NCBI GenBank assembly: GCA_021300155.1
Contig: JAJTID010000025.1
Location: 1-64,000, forward strand
Source: Pirellula sp.
Lineage (GTDB): Bacteria > Planctomycetota > Planctomycetia > Pirellulales > Pirellulaceae
Length of the DNA: 64,000 bases
Direction: 5' to 3'
Below are positions 27,171 through 36,232 of this stretch, in pieces. The stretch's first letter is position 1, and every line of letters starts with the position of its first letter. The translations under genes were made by a program, and so were the position numbers. The notes beneath the pieces are model-generated. The model was not told the origin of the DNA. It saw only the letters and a program-made list of their open reading frames with translations, and did no database searches.

Positions 27171-28601
27171 CTAGGTCAAAATCTGGTGGATCGGCCGGCC
27201 TTTGCTGATCACAAGAGGTCGGTTGAATCGATCTCGAATCTCGGTATCCGGTGAGTATCCCAAGCAATGATAGATAGTAGCGGTCAAATCTTGGGGTTCG
27301 ACGCGGCCTTCGAGTGGGTAGCCTCCCTGCCTGTCGGATTGGCCATAAACGGCTCCGCCTTGAACTCCACCACCCGCCAATGCCGCAGAGAAAACATGCC
27401 CCCAATGGTCTCTTCCACCCGCCGCGTTGATTTTGGGTGACCTGCCAAACTCACCCATCCAAACGACTAACGTGTCATCCAACATGCCGCGTTTCTCCAG
27501 ATCCTCAAGCAATGCCGAATACGCTTGATCCATCGGTGGCATCAACGCACTCTTCAGCCGCTGCGTATTCTTGGCATGGGTATCCCAAGCGGGTGCAACA
27601 TCTTCGTCTGTTTCGCCGCGCGTCCAATTCACTTGCACCAACGAGACGCCAGTTTCCACTAGTCGACGAGCCATCAACACACTTTGACCGAAGCGATTGA
27701 TACCATAGCGTTCGCGTGTCTCTGTCGACTCTCGATCGATCGCGAACGCTTGTTGAGCCGCATTGCTCTGAAGCAGGTCGATTGCTTTGCTCTGCCATGC
27801 GGCCCAACGTTGCGCCGACGAACTGGCATGCAATGCATCCAGACTACGATTCATGCTTTGTTGAAGCGATCGCCGGGCCAACAATCGGTCGGTAGACATA
27901 TCCGCAGGCAAAGCTATCGTTGGGACTCGAAAATCTTTCTTATGCGGTTCGCAATTCACTAACCAAGGGTCTGCGTGTTCCCCAAGCCAACCTGCATCTT
28001 GTCCCGGCCAAAGAATTTTGCCGGTGTTCCAGATCTCTTCAGGCAATCGGACCGAGCCTGGCAGACTTTTTGCATCCCCCTTCAAATGCCTGACGACAGC
28101 GGCAGTGCTCGGCCAATCATTCGGTGCACCGGGCAACGCGTTCTCGCTGTTCTTCGGGGAGTGAGGGTAACCGGTCAACATCCAGTAACCGCTGGACGAA
28201 TGCGCATTGTCATCGGTTGCCATCGCGCGAAGGACTGCGATGCGATTGGTAAGCTTCGCCGTCATCGGCATCAACTCACCGACACGGAGTCCGGGGGTAG
28301 CCGAAGCGATCGTGCCCAACTCTCCACGAACCTCGCTTGGAGCATCGGGCTTGGGATCCCATGTTTCATGCTGCGGTGGACCTCCCAGCAGGAACAGTAC
28401 GATGCATGATTTTGCTTTTCCAAAGGAAGCACTATTGGCATCCGCCATCATAGGTGCAGCAGCATGAGAACGAGATTGCATCAACTGTGGCAACCCCAGC
28501 CCCAAGGAGCTTAACGCACCAATTCTCAACCACTCGCGACGCGAGAATCCATCACACAATGTTGCACCATGCTTGGATGTGGAGTGATGAAAGGAAAGCA
28601 T
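27171..28601 (-). CDS. DUF1501 protein C
   Basis: The 476-residue protein (start ATG at 28601, favoured over the GTG at 28607 because AGGA then sits nine bases upstream) has the leader SRREWLRIGALSSLGLGLP and the DUF1501 core FLLGGPPQHETWDPKPDAP, ATDDNAHSSSGYWML, VNWTRGETDEDVAPAWDTH, VVWMGEFGRSPKI and GRDHWGH. The usual Ser/Gln positions in SQLDT are replaced by PQHET. Its place in the middle of the run, and its 82-bp gap from D, suggest co-transcription. Confidence 0.91.
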   Translation of the reverse strand: MLSFHHSTSKHGATLCDGFSRREWLRIGALSSLGLGLPQLMQSRSHAAAPMMADANSASFGKAKSCIVLFLLGGPPQHETWDPKPDAPSEVRGELGTIASATPGLRVGELMPMTAKLTNRIAVLRAMATDDNAHSSSGYWMLTGYPHSPKNSENALPGAPNDWPSTAAVVRHLKGDAKSLPGSVRLPEEIWNTGKILWPGQDAGWLGEHADPWLVNCEPHKKDFRVPTIALPADMSTDRLLARRSLQQSMNRSLDALHASSSAQRWAAWQSKAIDLLQSNAAQQAFAIDRESTETRERYGINRFGQSVLMARRLVETGVSLVQVNWTRGETDEDVAPAWDTHAKNTQRLKSALMPPMDQAYSALLEDLEKRGMLDDTLVVWMGEFGRSPKINAAGGRDHWGHVFSAALAGGGVQGGAVYGQSDRQGGYPLEGRVEPQDLTATIYHCLGYSPDTEIRDRFNRPLVISKGRPIHQILT

Positions 28602-28689
28602 GAGCACGGTTCCTGGCAGGAAGTAAAGGAGGGAGTCACCATTGTAACCGATGTTGCAACAACCGTAGCAGTTTCTTGATATGGCCGAA

Positions 28690-30138
28690 TCACAAACCTG
28701 CGATCGGTTCGCCGTAGTAAATCGAATGCGGTCGCTCGGTTACATCATGCCAAACGGCAGTGGGGGCAATGCCGAGCGCATGATAAATCGTGGCTGCGAA
28801 ATTCTCTGGCTTTACTGGTTGCTCCGCTGGATAAGCACCTTTCGAGTCGGACCTGCCGACGACGTTTCCACCTCGAATCCCACCACCTGCGAACAATACC
28901 GACTGAACCGCGCCCCAATGATCGCGCCCCGGTAACTTGTAATGCGACGGCAGAAGCGAAATCTGTGGCGTTCGACCAAACTCACCTGCCATTACCACCA
29001 GCGTCTCATCCAATTCGCCCGACGAATCCAAATCGTCCAGCAAAGCAGACAGCGCTTTGTCGGTCGGCGGGAACAAGGCATCTTTCAAATGAGGGAATGC
29101 ATTGCCGTGAGTGTCCCACGTCTCATTGTTTCCCAAGTTGACTTGAACCAGATTGACCCCCACGTTGACCAATCGGCGAGCCATGAGCAATGACCATCCG
29201 AACGAGTTTCGTCCATATCGTTCCAAGTCGGCATCTTCCGCCCGTGTAACATCCAGCGCACCCTGGATCGATTTCTCCGTCAGCAATGAAATCGCACTTT
29301 GCCGAAATCGATCAAAGGATTGAGTCTCTGCATAACTAGCTAGTTTCGACTGTTGATACTTGAGTGTCTCCAGCAGTTGAAGCCTACCGTTGATCTCCTT
29401 CAATCCTAATCCTTCGGGTAGCGATACTTGCGGTGCTTGAAACAGTCGATTGTCTGCATTGCCTCGATCTTGATGATCGAAGTCATATTCAGGGAAAGCA
29501 CCGTACGACATGTTGTGAAAGGGTGAAGCCTCAATCCACCAAGGGTCATGCTGCGCGCCCATTTCACCCGCATGCTGGCCAGGTATGACTCGACCTGAGT
29601 TATGGACCAAGCGTTCAGGGAGCACGACGGCGGTCGGCAGATTGTTTCTGGTTTTGGTAGCATAGCCCGCTAGCGCAGCGATCGAAGGTCGATCGGTTCG
29701 GCTTGATCCGTTGGGATTGAATCCCGTCGGTAACTGAGATTGCCCAGTTAGCATGATGTGATGCGCAGCCGAGTGGTCGTTTGATCCATGCGTCAACGAA
29801 CGACACAAAGCCCACTTTTCACTTCGATCCGCCAACATGGGAAGATGTTCGCAGATTTGCAATCCAACCGTCTTGGTCGGAATCGGTTTGAACTCCCCTC
29901 GAATGTTTTCTGGGGCATCGGGCTTCATGTCAAAGCTATCGTGCTGCGACAGTCCCCCGGAGAGAAAGATGAAGATGCATGACTTGGCTTTTCCAAACGT
30001 TGCGTTGGTAGGAGAACCTTGCACCTGCCTCAAGCCAGCCAAGTGGTTCATACCCAAACCGAGTATGCCAATAGAACCTGCGTGAAGCGCCGCGCGTCTA
30101 GGGAGACTCGGATGATTCCAGCGACAATCTGAATTCAT
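28690..30138 (-). CDS. DUF1501 protein D
   Basis: The 482-residue protein uses the ATG at 30138; an upstream ATG at 30177 opens the frame with weaker context. The leader has paired arginines (PSLPRRAALHAGSIG), and the core includes FIFLSGGLSQHDSFDMKP, THGSNDHSAAHHIMLTG, VQVNLGNNETWDTHGNAF, VVMAGEFGRTPQI and GRDHWGA. It is the longest of the four, with an extra segment around residues 200-235 that mentions PEYDFDHQDRGNADN. It is the first gene of the proposed operon; the 260-bp region upstream presumably carries the promoter. Confidence 0.91.
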   Translation of the reverse strand: MNSDCRWNHPSLPRRAALHAGSIGILGLGMNHLAGLRQVQGSPTNATFGKAKSCIFIFLSGGLSQHDSFDMKPDAPENIRGEFKPIPTKTVGLQICEHLPMLADRSEKWALCRSLTHGSNDHSAAHHIMLTGQSQLPTGFNPNGSSRTDRPSIAALAGYATKTRNNLPTAVVLPERLVHNSGRVIPGQHAGEMGAQHDPWWIEASPFHNMSYGAFPEYDFDHQDRGNADNRLFQAPQVSLPEGLGLKEINGRLQLLETLKYQQSKLASYAETQSFDRFRQSAISLLTEKSIQGALDVTRAEDADLERYGRNSFGWSLLMARRLVNVGVNLVQVNLGNNETWDTHGNAFPHLKDALFPPTDKALSALLDDLDSSGELDETLVVMAGEFGRTPQISLLPSHYKLPGRDHWGAVQSVLFAGGGIRGGNVVGRSDSKGAYPAEQPVKPENFAATIYHALGIAPTAVWHDVTERPHSIYYGEPIAGL

Positions 30139-30398
30139 AGAAACAAATCCATTTGGGAAACCTAATAGCCCAACCACATTTGACCCGAGCCCCAGTATAG
30201 CACAATCGACAACGAAATTCTCGCGATAACGATGTGATCCACCATGTAAGTCGCGGTCGTCCCTAGCTACGCCCGAAGCTGTCGCCCCTGATAGCGAGCC
30301 AATACGACAGCATTACCGTGTCATGGTGCATGGATCACTTCGTCGCGCAGGAGCCGCGTCTGATGTGCTTGATACTTGCCTTCAGGTTCATCAATTAT

Positions 30399-32765
30399 CT
30401 AACTATTGTCGATAACTATTTTGGCAGGCTGAGCGAGTGACTGAAGAACTTGTTCGGCCGCTACGGCCCCGGAACGCAATGCGCCTTCCATGGTTGCAGG
30501 CCAACCGGTGCGGGTCCAATCTCCAGCCAGATAAATACCCTTCTCGGCTCCATGCGAAGTTTGCAATCTAGCATTCGCAATCTCCGGACTGATCGAAAAA
30601 ACAGCGTTGGGGTCTGTAACTACCTTACAACGAAGCATGGTTGCCACGGCGGACTCAGGGAACACTTCCGCAAGATCCTGCTTGATCTTTCTGGCGATCT
30701 GCTCAGGTTCCCCTTTCGGCAAATTGCGAGACGCGCTGATGACGATTTGATAGTAGGTCCCATTGGGTTGTTGCGATGAGTTCACGCCAGCATGCGACTC
30801 GGGTGCTGGAAAAATCCATTGACACAGTCGGTCGATCAAAATCGCGTGGGGAGTCGACAGCCATGGTCGATCCCACCACGTGTGAATCCCGGTGATAGGA
30901 GACGACTGCATCTGTGATAGCGCATGCTGGGTGGTTGATTCCAACTCTAGCATGTCCGCCAATTGATTCCACGGAACTGCAATCACTACCCGATCATACG
31001 TCTGCTCGCCCCCCAGTCGATCTTTTAATCGAACCCGGAAATCGTCTTGCGGTTCTACTCTCGCAATCGCTCGTTGCTCATGAACCTTGACTCCTAATTG
31101 TTCTAACCTATGCCGTACACTCGCATCGGTTAATTCCGCAAGTGGACGATTCGGGACGAGCAAATGAAGCGCATCCCGACTGGCCGCAAATCCATCCACC
31201 AAGACTTTGCGAGTCGCCCCAAGCGTGACGCGTGAAATCTGCTCACCCAACGCACTGACGAGGATGGTCTCCCAGAAGTTCTTCAAACTGGAAGGTGATT
31301 GGTTGACGCTCTTCAACCAGTCGGTCGCCAAGAGCTGGTCGTGTTGAGGATTGGGTTTCATTCGCACCAATGTCAACAATGCAGATCCGATGCTCCATCG
31401 ATCGGAGAGACTCAGATCTGGCCACTTCCACAATAAACTGGCAAGATGCAATGGAGCGGGTAGCGGCAAGCTGGAAATAGCGATCTTCTCCCCTTTCGTA
31501 GAAGCGAAGTGAAGCGATGTTTGCTCGGTCCAGGCACTTTGCTGCCCTGTCTCTTGGATCCATCGAGTCAGCTCATGACAACACTTCATCCCGACATGTT
31601 GGCAATAGTCGACCGATTGTCCTGACTCGCGGTCAACAAACGATCCTACACGTCCACCGAGTCGACCTTTTGCTTCGTAGAGATCGACAGCAACACCATG
31701 CCTTGCGAGATGGATAGCTGCATTACAACCTGCCAACCCTGCGCCAACCACAGCGACTTTGCTGGGCCGAATCTCATCGTTGTTGACGCGAGTAGTGAGT
31801 CGATTCGATTGGATTCGAGGAATGAGCGGATAAGACCTCGCATAAAGCGGCGTTACGAAATGGGACGCTGCGAGTTTGGCCTTCGTGTCCCATCGAAGAG
31901 AAACTCTTCCTTCGAGAACGCGTAGCGGAGACTGCTTGATCTTTTTGAAGATGGCATAGTAAGTCTGCCACATCAAAGAGAACATGCGTTGTCCCTCGAG
32001 GCATAGCGACTGCCGTACCCCGCTCCCTTTGTCAAAGTGCCCATCGGCTCGTTCGATGTAGAGATTGAGCAGCGCTTCTAGATTTGCTTTCCTGTCATGA
32101 TGCATCAAGTTCGCGTTCGTGCGAACCAATGCTGGCCATTCCTGCGGCTGAATCCCGAACCGTTTCAGATCTTCTTCAGGAAGATAGCATCGTTCCCGTT
32201 TCGCATCTTCGACAATATCTCTCAAGATGTTCGTCAATTGGAAAGCGATACCACAGGCGCGGGCATCATCTAGGCTTTCCATCGATGGACCGACGCCAAC
32301 TTCTTTGGCCCAGATCGATAAACATCCGATGCCAACACTCGAAGCGACTTGTTCACAGTACGTACGCAGTTCATGCCATGTCTTCAATGCAACTCGGCCG
32401 CGTTGATCGAGATCGACACCGTCAATCAAGTCGTGAAATACCTGTAACGGAATAGCAAATCGACTCGCTGCGTCCGCCAAGGCTGGCCTTATCGTCTGCA
32501 ACGCATCAATCTTAGAGCTCAATGCGTACTCGCACCTGAGTTGTCGGATCCATTCATGCCATTGGGTAGCATCCCATGGACGTTTCGTATCGCTCGAATT
32601 GGATTCGGAATCGGACGCATCGTCGATGATTCTGGCAAACGCGTAGAGTGCTTCCATCGCATTGCGTCGCGAACCCGAAAGAATAGCGAACGAACGGTAA
32701 AAGTTTGAGCCACTTTGACTCGCGATCGTCGAGCAGTGACGATACGATTCATCCAACGCTTCCAT
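30399..32765 (-). CDS. hpnD-hpnE: Fused presqualene synthase / squalene-forming desaturase-like enzyme (HpnD-HpnE fusion)
   Basis: The 788-residue protein joins two enzymes. Residues 1-300 are a trans-isoprenyl synthase of the squalene/phytoene type, with the first Asp motif DDASD at 48-52 and the second NILRDIVED around 178-186 followed by RERCYLPEED. From about residue 333 begins an FAD amine-oxidase-like domain: VAVVGAGLAGCNAAIHLARHG, an acidic residue at the second strand, GGRVGSF, and a C-terminal GIYLAGDWTRTGWPATMEGALRSG. HpnD makes presqualene diphosphate-derived products and HpnE reduces hydroxysqualene to squalene in the HpnCDE route; those roles are assigned by family. It lies 18 bp after hpnC, so one operon is likely. 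The two enzymes are usually separate genes. Confidence 0.9.
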   Translation of the reverse strand: MEALDESYRHCSTIASQSGSNFYRSFAILSGSRRNAMEALYAFARIIDDASDSESNSSDTKRPWDATQWHEWIRQLRCEYALSSKIDALQTIRPALADAASRFAIPLQVFHDLIDGVDLDQRGRVALKTWHELRTYCEQVASSVGIGCLSIWAKEVGVGPSMESLDDARACGIAFQLTNILRDIVEDAKRERCYLPEEDLKRFGIQPQEWPALVRTNANLMHHDRKANLEALLNLYIERADGHFDKGSGVRQSLCLEGQRMFSLMWQTYYAIFKKIKQSPLRVLEGRVSLRWDTKAKLAASHFVTPLYARSYPLIPRIQSNRLTTRVNNDEIRPSKVAVVGAGLAGCNAAIHLARHGVAVDLYEAKGRLGGRVGSFVDRESGQSVDYCQHVGMKCCHELTRWIQETGQQSAWTEQTSLHFASTKGEKIAISSLPLPAPLHLASLLWKWPDLSLSDRWSIGSALLTLVRMKPNPQHDQLLATDWLKSVNQSPSSLKNFWETILVSALGEQISRVTLGATRKVLVDGFAASRDALHLLVPNRPLAELTDASVRHRLEQLGVKVHEQRAIARVEPQDDFRVRLKDRLGGEQTYDRVVIAVPWNQLADMLELESTTQHALSQMQSSPITGIHTWWDRPWLSTPHAILIDRLCQWIFPAPESHAGVNSSQQPNGTYYQIVISASRNLPKGEPEQIARKIKQDLAEVFPESAVATMLRCKVVTDPNAVFSISPEIANARLQTSHGAEKGIYLAGDWTRTGWPATMEGALRSGAVAAEQVLQSLAQPAKIVIDNS

Positions 32766-32783
32766 TCCGTGAGGTCTCGTATT

Positions 32784-33785
32784 CTACTTTAGCGTTGGAA
32801 CTCGAATTGATCTGGGGAAAAGCCATGCCCGGCACAACAAAGATAACTTGGTGTTGCGAGAGACTTCGATCTCCCGTGACCAGACATCATAGTCCGAGCG
32901 ACGTATTTCTTCCAATATTCTCAGTCCGCCTCGAACGAACAATTGGAGATCCCGCGCCAACCAAGGTGGCACGGTTTTCACCAAGAGCAGGCCATCGGCC
33001 AAGTATTGGTGCGAACATTGACACCAATGTTTTAGAGCTTTTTTGAGTTTTTCATTTGGCTTTGTGGACAAAATCATGGCTTCGTCGACATCGAATTTTG
33101 ACCAAATTTCCCTTGGCATGTAGATTCGATCGCGGAGGGAATCGATCCGCATGTCTTGGCAAAAATTGGCGATTTGCAACCCTGTGCACACGGAGTCACT
33201 TTGACGAAGTGATTCTGGATCGTCGATATTGCACATGGCTAGCAGTATTCGGCCGACGGGGTCTGCGCTTCCCCGACAGTATTCTCGCAATTGTTCGACA
33301 CTCTCATAGCGTTTGGTAGTTTGGTCCTGAAGAAACGCATCGAGCAGCTTCGAAAATAACTCTTGGGAAAGTTCGTATTTTTCAATTGTTTGCGACAAAG
33401 CAACAAATACGGGATGGACCGCCTGTCCTCGGTAACATTGCTCGAGTTGGCCTCGCCACCACGCAAGCAATGAAGTTGCCACTTCGCTATCGCCGGTTTC
33501 GTCGGCCAAATCATCCGACCAACGACAGTAAGCGTAAATGTTTGCCAAATGCTGCCGCAATTCGCGGGGTACCAGCCAACTGGCGACACTAAAGTTCTCG
33601 TAGTGCAAGCGAGCAAGTGCTTTACAGTAGGCTTGGCACTCTGTAAGCGACAGTTGGCGGGGGGCAGAACCTGGCCCATAAAGCTTCAAATCGTCGAGAA
33701 CTTGGCGGTTTCCGCTTCGAACATGCAAAGCGGGCTGCATTGGTGCAGCAACGGGGTACGAATGATCTTGGGAAGGGGATGTCAT
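32784..33785 (-). CDS. hpnC: HpnC-type squalene synthase family protein (hydroxysqualene synthase)
   Basis: The 333-residue protein belongs to the squalene/phytoene synthase family. It has the first Asp-rich motif DDLAD at residues 91-95 within YAYCRWSDDLADE, a substrate-lid region with YCRGSADPVGRILL, and a second motif IANFCQDMRIDSLRDR near 208-225. In the HpnCDE pathway, HpnC adds water to presqualene diphosphate, giving hydroxysqualene. The ATG at 33785 is preferred over the frame start at 33815, which would leave too little room for the divergent ispH. It is followed by the HpnD-HpnE fusion after 18 bp. No squalene-hopene cyclase gene is in the window. Confidence 0.9.
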   Translation of the reverse strand: MTSPSQDHSYPVAAPMQPALHVRSGNRQVLDDLKLYGPGSAPRQLSLTECQAYCKALARLHYENFSVASWLVPRELRQHLANIYAYCRWSDDLADETGDSEVATSLLAWWRGQLEQCYRGQAVHPVFVALSQTIEKYELSQELFSKLLDAFLQDQTTKRYESVEQLREYCRGSADPVGRILLAMCNIDDPESLRQSDSVCTGLQIANFCQDMRIDSLRDRIYMPREIWSKFDVDEAMILSTKPNEKLKKALKHWCQCSHQYLADGLLLVKTVPPWLARDLQLFVRGGLRILEEIRRSDYDVWSREIEVSRNTKLSLLCRAWLFPRSIRVPTLK

Positions 33786-33834
33786 GCAGCTATGATACAC
33801 GGAAAGCAATTCCACACTTTTGGCGATCTTTCCT

Positions 33835-34773
33835 ATGAAATTAATTCTGGCAGCTCCCCGCGGATTCTGTGCAGGGGTAAATATGGCGGTTCAAAGCCTG
33901 GAACTGGCCCTGAAGCATTTTGGACCGCCGATTTACGTGTACCACGAAATTGTTCACAACCAGTACGTTGTCAATTCGTTCCAGGATCGAGGGGCGGTGT
34001 TCGTCAATACGATTGAAGAGATCCCCATTGATTCCACGGTCTTGTTTTCCGCTCATGGAGTTTCCCCAGCCATCCGGACCTTGGCAAAGGAACGCCATCT
34101 GAACGCGATCGATGCCACTTGCCCGCTGGTTACCAAAGTGCATTTGGAAGCAATCAAATATGCAAAAGAGCATTACAACATTATTCTTATTGGACATGAA
34201 GGCCATGACGAAGTGATCGGCACCATGGGCGAGGCCCCCGATTCTATCATTCTCGTAGAAGACACGGCGGACGTTGATGCATTAGTCTTTTCGCCCGATT
34301 CGAAGCTCGCATACCTGACCCAAACCACGCTGAGTGTTGACGACGCAAACAGAATCATCCAAAGACTAAAGGAACGATTCCCATGGATCGTTGGTCCACC
34401 GAAAGAGGACATCTGCTACGCAACGCAAAACCGTCAAGAAGCAGTCAAGCTTTTATGCCAACAAGCTGACACTGTCATCGTTCTTGGCAGCCAGAATAGT
34501 AGCAACTCGCAACGACTTCGGGAGCTGGCAGCCGAAACTGGTAAGCGAGCGTTTTTGATCGATGGCCCCGAGGAACTATCCGAGACTATGTTTCGCGGCG
34601 ATGAAATAGTTCTCATCACCGCTGGTGCGAGCGCTCCTGAGCTAGTGGTGCAGTCCACGGTCGCTTGGCTTGCGGAGAAATTCCATGCAACGGTCGAAGA
34701 GCAAACGATACGCAAGGAAGATGTATATTTTCCACTGCCCAAAGTGCTCCGTGCACTGCAACAGACTTCATGA
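33835..34773 (+). CDS. ispH: 4-hydroxy-3-methylbut-2-enyl diphosphate reductase
   Basis: IspH makes IPP and DMAPP in the last step of the MEP pathway using a [4Fe-4S] cluster. The 312-residue protein has the three cluster cysteines expected: PRGFCAGV near residue 13, DATCPLVTKVH, and the late ICYATQNRQEA. Active-site motifs such as GHEGHDEVIGTMGE and SQNSSNSQRLRE are present. I use the ATG at 33835, since MKLILAAPRGF is the standard start; a TTG at 33820 opens the frame earlier. It diverges from hpnC with only about 50 bases between starts, which links IPP supply to squalene synthesis. The next gene overlaps its stop. Confidence 0.97.
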   Translation: MKLILAAPRGFCAGVNMAVQSLELALKHFGPPIYVYHEIVHNQYVVNSFQDRGAVFVNTIEEIPIDSTVLFSAHGVSPAIRTLAKERHLNAIDATCPLVTKVHLEAIKYAKEHYNIILIGHEGHDEVIGTMGEAPDSIILVEDTADVDALVFSPDSKLAYLTQTTLSVDDANRIIQRLKERFPWIVGPPKEDICYATQNRQEAVKLLCQQADTVIVLGSQNSSNSQRLRELAAETGKRAFLIDGPEELSETMFRGDEIVLITAGASAPELVVQSTVAWLAEKFHATVEEQTIRKEDVYFPLPKVLRALQQTS

Positions 34774-35072
34774 CAAACCAAGATGCGTCCAAATCGGTAG
34801 GTCAAGGTAATAAGCTTGAACCGATATCACCAAGGAAGGGTAACAATCCAACACCTCTGGTTGTGCATGAGGTTGATCCAGCAGATTCTCACGCACTCTA
34901 CAAGCGATCCATTTGCCTTTCTTGCCGACATAAAAGAACGATCGTCTCAGGGAAAGGATCCATCTTTTTGTTGTGCCAGTCTCCTGCGGTCGAGTCAGGG
35001 TGGCCCAAGTATCCTCCGCAGCCGCTTGCTAGTTGCCGATTCCTAGAGAAAACAACCGAAGGGTCAGATTAG
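34770..35072 (+). CDS. Small Cys-rich protein coupled to ispH
   Basis: The 100-residue protein starts with the ATG at 34770 that overlaps the ispH TGA (ATGA), so it is translationally coupled. The first half is unstructured; the second half has CLSCRHKRTIVSGKGSIF, then LLCQSP, WPKYPPQP and ASCRF. The pattern C-x2-C...C...C before a short PKYPPQP motif recurs in small proteins of planctomycetes and proteobacteria and probably binds a metal. Because IspH depends on an iron-sulphur cluster, a role tied to it is tempting, but I have no evidence beyond the coupling. Confidence 0.75.
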   Translation: MTNQDASKSVGQGNKLEPISPRKGNNPTPLVVHEVDPADSHALYKRSICLSCRHKRTIVSGKGSIFLLCQSPAVESGWPKYPPQPLASCRFLEKTTEGSD

Positions 35073-35228
35073 CACAGCGTTGAGCAATAGTTCGATAGCT
35101 TTGTCGTTTAACAGTTAGCCTCATAGTTGATTGAATCAATGATGTTGCTTGAATCAATGATAGCGCGTGCGCCTGCGGCTGACCGTCAAGCGAGTATTGC
35201 AGAATTGCTTCTGCAAAAGCGAATTCAA

Positions 35229-36212
35229 CTACTTGTTAAACTGCTCCATCGCTTTGTCGAATATTTCTCCGTAGACCAATTCTCCACCTTGGTGACCGAC
35301 GATGGATACGAGAACTGCGAGGATCATCGCGCCAACTTTCCAAACGTGATCAAGGCCACTGGATTTCTTTCTCGCTGCCATCAGGCTCAAGAGAACCACA
35401 ACACACCCCATCGCAATCAATCCTGTACCGAGCCATCGATGATTGAAAAGATTCATCTCATTGTGTGATGGATTGGGACCGAGCGGTTTGTCCCAAGCTG
35501 GGTATCCTTGTAGTTCGGCAAAGGACCATCCCATCACCACAGCAAACACCGAGGTGATCACCGCTACCCAGAGCGCATGGAAGGCCATCGCTTGGCAACG
35601 GGTACCCAAAAAGTACGATAGGAAGGAACAAAAACCGGCGACGATAAACAAAACGATAGGGAAGTGAACGACAGCGGGGTGAAGATATCCAATTGCGCGA
35701 TAGGTACGCAACCAAGTAGAAGTTTTCGATGGAGTCAACAATGACTGCGGGTTCGATTGGGCATCCGAATTCGAAAGCTTAGCCCCCTGCGGCCAGTCTG
35801 CACCTTCGTCAATCCACACTTTCAAGATCGCCAATTCGTTCTGTAGCAATGGTCCATCGGGGGGCATGACCAAACTGTCGTCCTTTACCGTTTTCGATGG
35901 TTGCACCAAATAGTCAGTCCACAGTGAACTGTCCGTGCTCGAGCCGGGTGTCAAGTAACCCAGGACGGCATCTCGATCCTCAATGATAAAGCCCGCTTTC
36001 GCTTCATCCCCTCGGTGACATTTCTCGCATCGAGCCGAAAGGATTGGTGCTACATCACGAGCAAAATCAATCAACTTGGTTGTACCGGGTGTATCTTGTC
36101 GCCCCAACGCCGCAGCGGAAGAATTCCAAACCGAGACCGAAAGACAAAGAACGATGAAATAGAATGCTCGCAAAGTTCTAGTCCAATCTCCAAGAAGCGA
36201 ATCAGCCATCAC
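35229..36212 (-). CDS. PSCyt1 cytochrome c fused to a DUF2231 membrane domain
   Basis: The 327-residue protein has an N-terminal signal (residues 12-35), a Planctomycete cytochrome domain with CEKCH at residues 62-66 and a DSLVMPPDGP loop, then a linker to a membrane part from residue 170. That part has four to five transmembrane segments including HPAVVHFPIVLFIVAGFC, FHALWVAVITSVFAVVMGW and MILAVLVSIVGHQGGELV. HPAVVHFPI and the later HQGGELVYG are the DUF2231 signatures. It lies 20 bp after the esterase gene on the same strand. Membrane-tethered electron transfer is a plausible role, not demonstrated. Confidence 0.88.
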   Translation of the reverse strand: MMADSLLGDWTRTLRAFYFIVLCLSVSVWNSSAAALGRQDTPGTTKLIDFARDVAPILSARCEKCHRGDEAKAGFIIEDRDAVLGYLTPGSSTDSSLWTDYLVQPSKTVKDDSLVMPPDGPLLQNELAILKVWIDEGADWPQGAKLSNSDAQSNPQSLLTPSKTSTWLRTYRAIGYLHPAVVHFPIVLFIVAGFCSFLSYFLGTRCQAMAFHALWVAVITSVFAVVMGWSFAELQGYPAWDKPLGPNPSHNEMNLFNHRWLGTGLIAMGCVVVLLSLMAARKKSSGLDHVWKVGAMILAVLVSIVGHQGGELVYGEIFDKAMEQFNK

Positions 36213-36232
36213 TGTTTATTCCTGGGTGTTTG

